64,000 nucleotides of DNA from Neurospora crassa OR74A (lineage: Eukaryota; Ascomycota; Sordariomycetes; Sordariales; Sordariaceae), in NCBI RefSeq assembly GCF_000182925.2, contig NC_026504.1, positions 5,084,001-5,148,000 on the forward strand. Reading direction: 5' to 3'. Both the position numbers and the translations under genes were made by a program. The notes below the pieces were generated by a model that searched no databases, was not told the DNA's origin, and saw only the letters and a program-made list of their open reading frames with translations. Shown here one piece after another: positions 11,643 to 21,430 of this stretch (position 1 is the stretch's first letter; each line of letters opens with the position of its first letter).

Positions 11643-12329
11643 TCAAGCAACACACTTTCGAGGTGCCTTCATGCCGGGGTCACGCGCCAGGGCGGACGGG
11701 TTGAGCGGGAGACCGTCGGACTCCAAGCGGGAACGCATGACCGTGAGGAAGGCCGTAGCAGTACGACGAAGGAGACAAACTCTCTGCTGATGATTATTGG
11801 GGTTTCTGGCAGAAATAAGGGCAACGGCCGCGGCCTGAACGGCGTTGCGAGCGTTGCAGAGACCGAGAGGAGTATCCAGCATGTACTTGTTTTTGGTGAG
11901 AGGGCAGATGGAGGTCCAATGCTTGATTACTGCGTAGTGCGCGGTAATGATCGCAACATTGCCCGTGTTGGGGTGATTGCGGCGCTGTACATACGAAGTC
12001 CTGCATCAGGTCACCGAATGTCTTCTGGACCCCTCCCCCCCCCCCCACTCCTCTTCACCTTCAGAAACAACGAGCTGAGAACCTGTCTTTCCTACTCACA
12101 CAAGGAACCATTCAGTCAAGAGAGGGAGTGTCAGAAAGGAATCCATCATCCAACTCCACGGATCCCCTCCTGAGGCCACTGGTTTGCCACTACCAGCAGA
12201 AGCAGCATCAACAGTACCCTCGCCATCAAGAAATTCCTCAATGTCAGGAAAGTCGCTCTCCTCAGACGAAGAAATGACCATGGGATCCCCTTTTCCCCCA
12301 GAGCCATGAGTGTTGGCAACAGGATCCAT
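11643..12329 (-). CDS. Uncharacterised two-exon protein, 195 aa
   Basis: Exon 12329-12100, intron 12099-12001 (donor GTGAGT, acceptor GATGCAG), exon 12000-11643. The junction keeps frame (GT|G, Val), and all 119 codons after it are open to the stop. The N-terminal third is acidic (SSEESDFPDIEEFLDGEG). The C-terminal half reads as a compact globular stretch (HYAVIKHWTSICPLTKNKY, then LDTPLGLCNARNAVQAAAVA) ending in a basic tail. The start at 12329 is the first ATG, but the frame is open upstream to about 12405, so a further 5' exon is possible. The intron holds a run of 12 G. I know no family with this pattern. Confidence 0.5.
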
Positions 12330-12607
12330 TCTGCGAGAAGGAGTCTTGAACGGACTACCAACAACAGCTGGCCGCGGATCCGCGTCCGAATGTCTTCTGA
12401 ACTAGCGTTTTCATCCGGAGATCGTCCCCCTCCATCATCTGGCTGTGATATTCGAACCAGACCCGAATATCAAGGTCTGGGAAGAATTCCCGAGTTCAGT
12501 AAAGGTCTGGACGACCAGATTGGGTGGTAGGATGAGTATATTGGAGTATGCTCGAATAAACTGTTGTTGAGCATGTTACCAACTGCGGATTTTCAGAAAC
12601 CGACAAG

Positions 12608-13060
12608 ATGATGTCTCTCTTCTTCGTTTTATCGTGCTTCTTCTTGGCCATGGTGTCAGCGGCAACCGGGAGTGACAGAACGGTCCCGCCTCCCACGTCG
12701 TTCCCCTCAGTTGCAAATATCTTGGTTGATGGAGACAAGTCGGTTACTCTCAAAGTGACAACTGTCACCTGTATCAGCGCCAAGAACTCTACCACGGTGG
12801 TGCCTATCTTGACTCTGTCGATCGTGGTGGTTGAAGAAATCGCCCAAGAGTCTGTTGCTGTCCTCACCGTTCCAGTTTCCCCTGCCTCAGAGACTACGAG
12901 CGTACACACGCCGTCGGTAAGTACAATTCCAATCCCGGTTTTAGCAACCGCAGGTGCTTCTGGCCTCTGAGCTAGCTGACAATGAAGATAGCCATGTCTT
13001 GAGAGCCGAACAGGGAAGCAGAAGGATGCCGAATTGTTCCGTGTCCAAAAGGCAAGGTAG
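12608..13060 (+). CDS. Possible small secreted protein, 125 aa (two exons)
   Basis: An ATG-ATG start gives a clear signal-peptide-like N-terminus (MMSLFFVLSCFFLAMVSAA). A Val/Thr/Ser-rich chain follows. Exon 12608-12916, intron 12917-12991 (GTAAGT, branch CTGAC, acceptor GATAG, phase 0), exon 12992-13060 adding 22 basic residues. Without splicing the frame ends at 12970 (120 aa) with TIPIPVLATAGASGL. No family is recognised. The canonical intron signals and the signal peptide are the only support. Confidence 0.4.
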
Positions 13061-14471
13061 ATGTCTTCTTGATTTTTAGGGGTAGAAGTCAGGCGCAGAA
13101 GGAGTTGGTGTTTACCGTTTGCGAGGACTCGCAGTGGATGGAGCCAAGGGCCGAGTACCTAGACTCCGACGGCGGCCAGCCTTCATGCATGGCAGTCTGG
13201 TTAAAAACCCGGAGATTTTGCCGCCAGTCGACGGGTTGGTGATGGTTTTGTGGGCGGCGTCGCAATCGCCGCTTTGGACGTGGATTCTAGACATGTGCCA
13301 AACCAAACCGCTCGCTAGCAGACGGGTCCTTGTTGTAGTGAACCATCCATGGATGCAATTGCAAGTACACTCTATGCATCTCCCCCATTGGATTTTGGTT
13401 GCCCCCTTCTAGCCACGTTGATTATCAGTCGTATCTAACATCCAATAGAGCACTACGCACCATCCTAGCAAAGGCAAGCTTCGTCGTTGAAACCATCATG
13501 GTCAGTGGGAGCTGGAGTTTTGAACTTGGCTCGGGCGCGGGGTTCCCGCCTCGCTTGTTGGCTGTCCGTTTCTTACGAGCTGAGTTCGCGTTGGGTATAT
13601 GGCATCCTGCTTAAGGGCGTACAGTGAGCAGAGGCCATCTTTGGGGTTGGCCAAGACGTGCAACTTGGTTCTGTCTATTTCCAGTTCGCTGCATCAGATC
13701 TCTGATAGAGGCAACAAAGGGTCGGTTCCGTAAGCCGGGCCTCCGTTTTTTTCAAAGATGAACGGGCGGCTCCTTCGTTACACATGTACCTGCCGGCCTC
13801 TTCGATGGACATCAACTATTGACTCGTAAAGAACTTGTGGGCCGACATCGAAAACCTCCCGCGACTTTACCGCTGCATAGCCGTCTTAACGACGAGTTCA
13901 TCTGGTTACATACCATTGACTATGACAATCCTTATTGGCACATTGTCTCCTTAAATACCTATTGTAAACTTTGACAACACTATTCTTTACTCTTCCGAAG
14001 TGGTTTGGCAATATGAAACCTCTTTCTGCGTTTTATATGCTTCATCTATTCCCTCATCCCATCTCTCACATAGAGCACATCACAATCAGGATGGGTCTGT
14101 TCCTTCAGCATAAGAAGGGGGTCTCTCCCTTCTCCAACCTTCCTCCACTTCTCCTTCTTTCTCCTGTCCCATCGCCCTCGCCACGCCGTCACTTTGTCTC
14201 GCTCGCCGCTTTCCATGAGTAACGAAATACAGTTTCTTTCCTGTATTTTCCCATCATTTGCGTTCAACGGTAACCACGTCTCTCGCTACTGTTTTCAAGT
14301 TTCCGGCAATCTTCGTTGAGGATTGAGGATTCTCCCCGCGCAAAACTGACTCTTTCCCACCCTGTACTATTCAGGATAACCCCTCTTCTCTCTGCCATCA
14401 CCATAATTCACTAGCTCTACTCTTTACTCCAATATTGCGAGCCCCAACCAGCCTCCTTCAAACATATCTCG
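13061..14471. other. Intergenic, about 1.4 kb
   Basis: No supported gene. The right half is C/T-rich and probably the promoter and leader of the 484-aa gene at 14594. Confidence 0.5.
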
Positions 14472-14550
14472 ACGTAAGAAAGTCGCTTTTGTGTCCCCTT
14501 TCCTTACATTCTTCGTTCCCTCGCAACTCGTCTTTCTAACTCTTGAATAG
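14472..14550 (+). other. Probable 5' UTR intron
   Basis: GTAAGA donor at 14472, TCTAAC branch signal, and GAATAG acceptor ending 14550, all within the C/T-rich leader 43 nt upstream of the ATG at 14594. The consensus signals and spacing fit a leader intron. No transcript data are available. Confidence 0.5.
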
Positions 14551-14593
14551 CATCACGCACCAACGCAGACACTTTACTTCGGGGTCAGCAAAC

Positions 14594-16048
14594 ATGCCTT
14601 CCAGGACGAGGAAGAAGGAAAAACAGAGAGCGAAGCAGATCCCAAAGCAGGAGGGAATGAAGCACCTTCAACAGCAAGAAAGTACCCCGACTGCTCCTAC
14701 CCCCTTTTCCCCCTCCTCCCCAGCAGCCCACCCATTCGACCCCACACAATTGCATCGTCGCCAGGTTCACACCACCCTACTTCAAATCAAGAACCTCTAC
14801 ACTGGGGTTAACAGCACAGACACAACCCAAGCCCTCCTCTCCTTCCTCAACTCCCTCGCTCGCTTCCCCGACACCCTCCCCTGCTCCCACGGCGGCGAGC
14901 ACAGCAGCAGTTACCGCCACACCTGGCCTCACAATCCACTAGAGGACATGAGAGAAGAAGGCGAGGAAATCTCGTACTGGATCCACTATCTCGACTTGAT
15001 CAAGCAGTGGGTAAGTATCACCAAGGCGGAGCTGGCTGCTCTGGATGATGATGATGATGAGAAGAAGTCAGCAGATACCGACAAGGTATTGCGCGGAGGG
15101 TACCTGGGAGGTGTAAGGCAGCAACATAAAGATCGAGACTTGGCTGTATCTATTTTCTGGAGTAACTTTGGCCCTGTTCCTCCTTTGATTCCGTGCTGTA
15201 AGGTATGTTGTGACCGATGTCCTATCGGAGGGATACAGAAGCTGAGAAGGCGGGAGGCGCAGTCGTGGATGAAGTACTATGATGCGATTTTGGGAAGGAT
15301 GATGGAGATGCAGAGGGGGGAGGCGGTGGTAGATGGGCGGGTGCAAAGTGGAAAGGAGGATCGGAAGCGGGAGCTTGAAGAACGTTGTCTTGGGAAGCGG
15401 AAAGAGGAATCTGCGGGTGATGATTGTCTTGGTCCGGAGATCGAGCAGGGGGTCATTGACATGGCTTTGGCTGATCCTGATGATGCTGATGACGATCAGT
15501 TTGAGTGCTGCCAGCCGATGATCAACCAGTTTCTTGGGCTGAATGGTGAAGCCCAACAGCTCACGAAAGAGTGTACAAAGGGATCTACGGGCTCACGGCC
15601 GAACAACGAAGCGCAGGAGCCCGAAGAGAAGCCTGACGTCAGGCTCAGCCTCGACATCTGCCGCCATTTGTTCAAGCAACTGGTTCCACCCGATCTCGAC
15701 GAGGAGGAACACGAAATGGCGACTGAACCTTGCCGGCTGGCCTTCAATCAGATCATCGTGACCAACGCCGACGCCAGGCAACTGACCAAGGACTGCATCG
15801 ATGGGATCGGAGGTTTGCTGGATGAACTTCAATCTGAAGCCGAAGCGCTGCGGGTCGGTTGGACCAAGCAAGATGCGGTTGAGGATGGTGTGGGTGAGGA
15901 TGAGGATGAAGACCACCATGCCACCAGCTACAACTGGATGAAGGACCTGATGTCCGCGGACAAAACCGAAGGTGAGGATGGAGAGATTCCGGCGGGGCTC
16001 TCCGAGTTTTGGAGGTATTCCAAGGCTTATTTTCATCTTTACCTGTAA
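14594..16048 (+). CDS. Uncharacterised 484-aa protein with internal repeat
   Basis: Single exon. The ATG at 14594 is the first in frame and has a good context (AAACATGCC). The N-terminus is strongly basic (MPSRTRKKEKQRAK), suggesting nuclear or nucleic-acid contact. A His-containing region and a CCKVCCDRCPIGG cysteine cluster sit at about 195-210, followed by Lys/Arg/Glu-rich sequence. The C-terminal part carries two copies of a 25-residue motif, at 306-330 and 380-404: C-x4-NQ-x4-N-x2-A-x-QLTK-[ED]-C-x2-G, separated by acidic stretches. An in-frame GTAAGT at about 15011 looks like a donor but no splicing is needed. I do not recognise the family. Confidence 0.65.
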   Translation: MPSRTRKKEKQRAKQIPKQEGMKHLQQQESTPTAPTPFSPSSPAAHPFDPTQLHRRQVHTTLLQIKNLYTGVNSTDTTQALLSFLNSLARFPDTLPCSHGGEHSSSYRHTWPHNPLEDMREEGEEISYWIHYLDLIKQWVSITKAELAALDDDDDEKKSADTDKVLRGGYLGGVRQQHKDRDLAVSIFWSNFGPVPPLIPCCKVCCDRCPIGGIQKLRRREAQSWMKYYDAILGRMMEMQRGEAVVDGRVQSGKEDRKRELEERCLGKRKEESAGDDCLGPEIEQGVIDMALADPDDADDDQFECCQPMINQFLGLNGEAQQLTKECTKGSTGSRPNNEAQEPEEKPDVRLSLDICRHLFKQLVPPDLDEEEHEMATEPCRLAFNQIIVTNADARQLTKDCIDGIGGLLDELQSEAEALRVGWTKQDAVEDGVGEDEDEDHHATSYNWMKDLMSADKTEGEDGEIPAGLSEFWRYSKAYFHLYL

Positions 16049-16947
16049 GCTAGTGGCTTACGAGGAGGTTATGGTGCACAATCAGTGTTGTGCTTGTGGT
16101 TTGTTGATAGGGTGATATCAAGGATATCATCACTGCAAGGCTGAAGGAGAAAGATATGCGATGGAAGTGGTTGTTTGCCAACCTCGTGGTTACATCGCAC
16201 TGCCATCTTTTCTTTTCTTTTCTTTTCTTTTCTCTTCTTTTCTTTTCCTTTTCTTCTCTTTTCCTTTTCTTTCCTTGTTCTCCTTTCCTTTGTTTTTTTG
16301 TTTGTATCTTTCCCTTTATTAGGATTTTCCTTTTTTTTCTTCTTTTTTTAAAGGAAAAAAAGAAATTTCCGCCGTAGGACCTGGTTCGCTTGGTCGAGAC
16401 TATGATCCCCAGACTTGCCCACAAGTTAATAACCCCAAAACATCTAGTATGGTGACAGAAACGCGTATAATTCGTGGTGAAACGCATATCGTGCGTCAAT
16501 AACTGCGTATCTTTCTTCAACATACCCATATGCATCATCATGAAAGGCGTACGATCCACTGAGAAATACATATAGCTCTTCAAGGATCGCGTATACTTCT
16601 CAAGGCAATGCTTCCGAGTCCCACCTGGGATGCCCCCAGATCTTCTGGGAGGCAAAAGCGGATTTTACCATCAGTGTGGTGAGACTCGTGTGGAGTCCTG
16701 TGTCATTGTCAGCTGCGAGTGAAATAGTACTTGATGAGAATATACCGTTCATCCGCAATTAAGGCGTGAACAAGACGCTACATCCCGTCCGGACACAATA
16801 GGTGAAACAACTGATATACACTAAATGGTATTCGTAACTCGTAAAAAATCGCTTGACCAAGATCCCAACCAAATCCCAAAACCACCATTACTTTTCGTCA
16901 TATTTTATACACATTCACCTCCCCACCACTTATTGACCTAAGCAAGC
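16049..16947. other. Intergenic with polypyrimidine tract
   Basis: Region between two convergent genes. About 16203-16350 is an almost pure C/T tract on the plus strand (repeating TCTTTTCTTTT), ending in a T run and then AAAGGAAAAAAAG. It probably holds the 3' UTRs and terminators of both neighbours. Confidence 0.6.
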
Positions 16948-19893
16948 CTAAGCAAGCTCAGCAGCGGCACCACTGATAGCCAACTTGCCCGTCTCCTTAA
17001 CCTTGGTCTGGAACACCACCTTGTTACCCTCCTTCCACATCTCCGTCACCAGCGTCTGGCCAGGGTTGACGGTACCCGCAAACCTGACCTTGATGTTCTT
17101 GAACTTGCCGTACTTCTCATAAACGGCCTTGCCAGCAATACCGAACGAGCAGAGACCGTGAAGGATAGGGACCTTGAAGCCGCCCACCTTGGCAAAAGCA
17201 GGATCGACGTGGAGGGGGTTGTAGTCGCCGCTGAGACGGTAGATGGCAGCCTGCTCTTCAGTGGTCTGGACCTCAACAACGGCGTCAGGCGAGCGAGCGG
17301 GAGGCTTGTTGGCGGCGGTGGAAGCGCCACGGTCGGCGGGCTTCTTCTGACCGCCAAAGCCACCGCAGCCACGGAGGAAGACGGTCATCTCGTTGTAGAA
17401 GAGCTCCTCGCCGGTTTCGGCGTTGAAGGTGGTGATTCCTTGCTTGACGATGGCGGCGGAGCCCTTGTCGACGACCTCGAGGAGCTTGCCCTTGGAGACG
17501 AGACGGCCCGAGGTGGGGATAGGGTACTTGCGGACCTCGAGGTATTGTTCGCCGTGGAGGAGCATCATGGGGGAGAAGTTGGGAACGATGTCGTCGAAAG
17601 AGAAGGGCATCTCGGTGTTGAAGGGAGGGATGACACCGAAGGTGGGAACGACCTCGAAGTCCTCGTTGCCCTCGAAGATGTACTTGATGTCGGTGCGCTT
17701 GGCGCCGATGCCAAGGTTGTAGAGGCAGACGTCACGCTCGGTGAAGGTGTACTCGGTGCCCTTACCTTCGACGCCGGTGAACTTCTTGATGGCAGCAAGG
17801 TGCTCGTTCTCGGCAGCGCCAGACTACAGGAGAAAAAGATGAGTCGTTAACAATTATCCAAGTATTCTACACTAGGTATGTATGGCTATTATACATGGGG
17901 GAACGGGAAAATACATGACATTCTTTCGTGGCAGCAGGAAGAAGGGAATCATACCTTGCCCTCGCCGACACGGTTTTCCATGTTGGCCATGATCTTCTCA
18001 ATGCTGTCGGAGGCCTTCTCGGGGTGGTCGGCACGGGAGTCGAAGGTGACGATATCGTTCCAGTGCTTGACGACCTCCTCGGGGGTAAGAGGAACGTCGA
18101 CGGGAAAGCCGTGGCCGCCAGAGCGCTGCCACCTGGTCTGGCCGCACCAACCGGAGCCGACCTCGTAGAGACCACCAGTGGGCTTCTTGGGAACCTTGTC
18201 GCTGCAGAGGGCAAGGACAAGGGGAGCGACGTAGTCGGGCTTGAAAGCCTGGACGAGCTCCTCGGGAAGGATGGTCTTGGTCATGGCAGTACCAGCGTTG
18301 GGAGCAATGGTGTTGACATAGATGTTGTACTTGGCACCCTCGAGAGCAATGGCGCGGGAGAAGCCAAGAATGGCGCATTTCTACACAAGTTAGCTAGAAT
18401 TCATTGGGCATCCAAAGGACAAGAACTTACGGCAGCAGAGTAGTTGGCCTGGCCAAAGTTACCATAGATACCAGAGGTAGAGGTGGTGTTAAGAACACGG
18501 CCATACTTTTGCTTAAGGAAGTAGGGCCAAGCAGCCTTGGTGACCTTGTAGGTACCGCGGGCGTGAACGTTCATGACGGGATCCCAGAGGCTGTCATCCA
18601 TGTTGTGGAAAGCCTTGTCACGGAGAATGCCGGCGTTGTTGACAACGATATCGACGCGGCCAAAGGCATCAATGGCGGCCTTGACAACGGCATCACCGTC
18701 CTCAGCGGAGAACTTGGCGCCAACAGCCTTGCCACCCATCTTCTTGATCTCGTTAACGACATCGTCAGGGTTGACAAGGTCGTTAACAACAACGGAGGCT
18801 CCAGCCCTGGCGAAAGCCAAGCAGTAGGCGCGGCCGATACCAGCACCGCCGCCAGTGACGAGGGCAACACGGCCCTTGAAGTCCACCTTCTCACCGGGGT
18901 CGTTGGGGCCGAGCTTGAGGGACTCCTCGAGGAGGGCAAGGAAGTCGTTGGGACCGGTAGGGTACTGGGGGTTGGAAAAGTCGGTGACCTGATCCCACTT
19001 CTTGATGATGGCGCCAGGGGTGTAGCTCTCGTCGGCCTTGAGGAGAAGACCAGAAGAGCGCTCCCAACGGAGCTTGGCGACGTGACCACCACCAACCTCA
19101 AAGATGGAGCCAGTCTCACTGGTGTTGTTCTTGTGGACAAGGACGGCAACGAGGGGAACAACCCACTCAGGCTTCATCAGGGCAAGAAGGTCAGGGGGCA
19201 TAACGGTCTCAGTCATACGGCTGGCAGCGATAGGAGCAATGACGTTGGAGATGATGTTGTACTTGAGGCCCTCCTTGGCGAGGGTCTCGGTGAAACCAAC
19301 CATGCCGAGCTTGGCGGCCGAGTAATTGGCCTGGCCGAAGTTGCCGAAGAGACCGGCGGCAGAGGCGGTGTTGATGACGCGACCGAACTTTTGCTTGCGG
19401 AAGTAGGGCCAGGCGGCGCGGGCCGTCTTGTAGGAGCCCTTGACGTGAACCTTGAAGATGAGGTCCCAGTCCTCGTCCTTCATGTTCTTGAAGGAGATGT
19501 CGCGGAGGATACCGGCGTTGTTGATGAGGATATCGATGCGGCCGAACTCCTTGATGGCGGTCTCGATGATCTTGTCGCCGTTCTCGACGCTGTCGTAGTT
19601 GGCGACGGCCTTGCCGCCAGCGGCCTTGATCTCGTTGACAACCACATCGGCAGCCTGTTGAGAACTCGTTAGCATGTGATTGGTGATTGACAGCCAGTGG
19701 CGGCGATGGCGAGTTGAGTAGGGGAAATGGTTACCTTGGTAGAGTTGCCCTCGCCCTTGAAGGAAGCACCGAGATCGTTGACGACAACGGAAGCACCGCG
19801 CGAGCCGAAGAAGAGGCAGTAGGCCTTACCAAGACCACCGCCGGCGCCGGTGACAACGACGACCTGGCCGTCAAACCTCAATTGCTCAGCCAT
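16948..19893 (-). CDS. fox-2: Peroxisomal multifunctional beta-oxidation protein (hydratase-dehydrogenase-epimerase)
   Basis: Four exons: 19893-19735, 19654-18431, 18380-17955, 17823-16948; introns of 80, 50 and 131 nt, all phase 0; 894 aa. There are two tandem short-chain dehydrogenase domains, each with a TGxxxGxG nucleotide motif (first at 15-22) and a YSAAK active site (164-168 and 458-462). The second YSAAK is split by intron 2 between A461 and K462. The C-terminal third is a MaoC-like hydratase 2 with [10 protein letters not shown] near 803-812. The enzyme hydrates trans-2-enoyl-CoA to the (3R)-hydroxyacyl-CoA and oxidises it, the second and third steps of peroxisomal fatty-acid beta-oxidation. 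Length and layout equal the N. crassa FOX-2 protein as I recall it. The C-terminus, AAAELA, is not a classical SKL-type signal. It is divergent from the kinase gene at 21431. Confidence 0.95.
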
Positions 19894-20238
19894 GTTGAAT
19901 GTGGGTGGGGTATGTGTATGTGGTGGAAGACCGTGGTGCTAGAAACAAACGACAAACAACAACAAAGAAAAGGCAGATTCGCACAACACCTCTGGGTATA
20001 GTAAGCACTGAGTATAGAGCAAATAATATTTAAGAGAAGAAGGGGATGGGACGAAGAGGAGGAAGGGAGGATGGAACGGAATGTGGTGGTGAAGATGCGC
20101 TGGCTGGTCCCGGCACTTAATAGGAATAACTGGATCCCGTCATGGTCGACCGACCTTGACGTCCATCGGGTCGGCAAGTGGACAGGCTGCCCTGTTGCCG
20201 TGGGGGAAGCGAGGTGCTGCCAGGCGCTGTAAGCTGAG

Positions 20239-20244
20239 CCGAGG
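20239..20244. promoter_or_regulatory. CCGAGG element, candidate FarA/FarB-type site
   Basis: CCGAGG, 346 nt upstream of the fox-2 start codon. In Aspergillus the fatty-acid regulators FarA and FarB act through CCTCGG, the reverse complement. Beta-oxidation genes are the expected targets, and a six-base match alone is weak. Confidence 0.4.
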
Positions 20245-20493
20245 CAGAACGGCATGTCCACAGATGCAGCCGTGTCAGCCAATGGGATGCCTCGACGACG
20301 CTCCACACTGTGGTTTTGCCGAGAGCGGGGTGTTCATGCCCTTCCCCTGTTCTTCCCCATTCGGTTCTTGCACGTCTCAACATCACATGCAACTCTTCTG
20401 CCCGTACACCACTGGCAGTGTAACCAGGCCGGGGAAAGTATCCTTCCGGTGAGTCGCGTCGCGTCTCACAAACTTTCACAAGATCGCCGTGCT

Positions 20494-20499
20494 CCGAGG
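20494..20499. promoter_or_regulatory. Second CCGAGG element
   Basis: CCGAGG about 600 nt upstream of fox-2, in the same orientation as the copy at 20239. Two copies in one beta-oxidation promoter are more suggestive than one. Confidence 0.35.
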
Positions 20500-21430
20500 A
20501 ACAAAATGGGGATACAGTACATGTCGTATTGAGTCAAGCTGGACATTGGAAGTCGCCAGGTCGTCCCCGACTTCATTTTGGAGCAGCACCAGCGGGTGAA
20601 TAAGTGTTTAGAATTTTCCGAAAGCCATCTTGACATGAAGGCTGTACTCAGTTGCAGCGATATGACTCGGTATGGCTGGGCTGAGGAACTGAATCAAACT
20701 CCCAGAGTCGCGATGCAGATGATGACGCTGGCTGAGTAGACGCCAAACGAACATTCAAACGATGCGGAGCAGCTCGGTTTCAGGCAATGTATGTGCCTTT
20801 GGCGACGGATCCTTGGCCTGGGCAGTCACATGAATTGCATCGATGTGGATGGACGCACCCGAACATTGATATCAGGCGACCAAGTCCAGCTCTTCCCGTT
20901 TTCTGGGTGAAAAAAAGGTGATTCACCGAAGAAATGTCCTCTTGAGTTTCATTCGAGCCTCAGCTCTTCATCTTCTCCAAGTGGACCCAGTTCCCCAAAA
21001 CCGATCCCCAAAAGGACGTACTGCCCCAAATAAAAATTACAACAACATACAATGCCCTCCTCAAAGCCCTGTGTATTATCAGCCTTGCCTTTCGCAACAG
21101 TTCCTCCACCAGAGCAAGTCGTTGTAAGGACAGGATCAAAGTGTCGGCACCTCTTCCCATCTCCGGCTCCGGATTAGGAATCAACGGCACGGGATCTAAA
21201 ACGCGGAGACGGGGCCCCATGTTTACCCCCACACACGTTCATTACCCCACAGCACTTTCAACCGCACCAATGTCGTCATTCACCGTTTACCGCGAGCCTC
21301 ATCGATATTGACCATCGTTCTTACACCACTTTCACAACAGAAATAAAAGGTAAAAAAAAAAAGTGTGGTCGCTCTGTCCAATCAATAAATAACCAAAAGA
21401 AAAAAAAAGAACAAAAGACAAGCCGCCAAA

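Larger units (their letters stand above)
19894..21430. promoter_or_regulatory. Divergent promoter, fox-2 / TDA10-like kinase
   Basis: A 1.5-kb region between two divergently transcribed genes. It has two CCGAGG hexamers (reverse of CCTCGG) at 20239 and 20494, a C/A-rich leader before the kinase start and an A run (about 21351-21365). No coding frame here looks real. Confidence 0.6.

Noticed and set aside
16050-16655. 201-codon minus-strand Lys/Arg-rich frame
   Set aside because: It is translated from a polypyrimidine tract, giving KKRKEKKR runs; low complexity only.
17158-17850. 230-codon plus-strand frame antisense to fox-2
   Set aside because: Same effect as above. It spans an intron of the real gene without conserved features.
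18404-19672. 422-codon open frame on the plus strand, opposite fox-2
   Set aside because: It mirrors the strong codon bias of fox-2 exon 2, which has third-position C or G and few antisense stops. The product is Leu/Val/Gly/Asp-rich with no domain.
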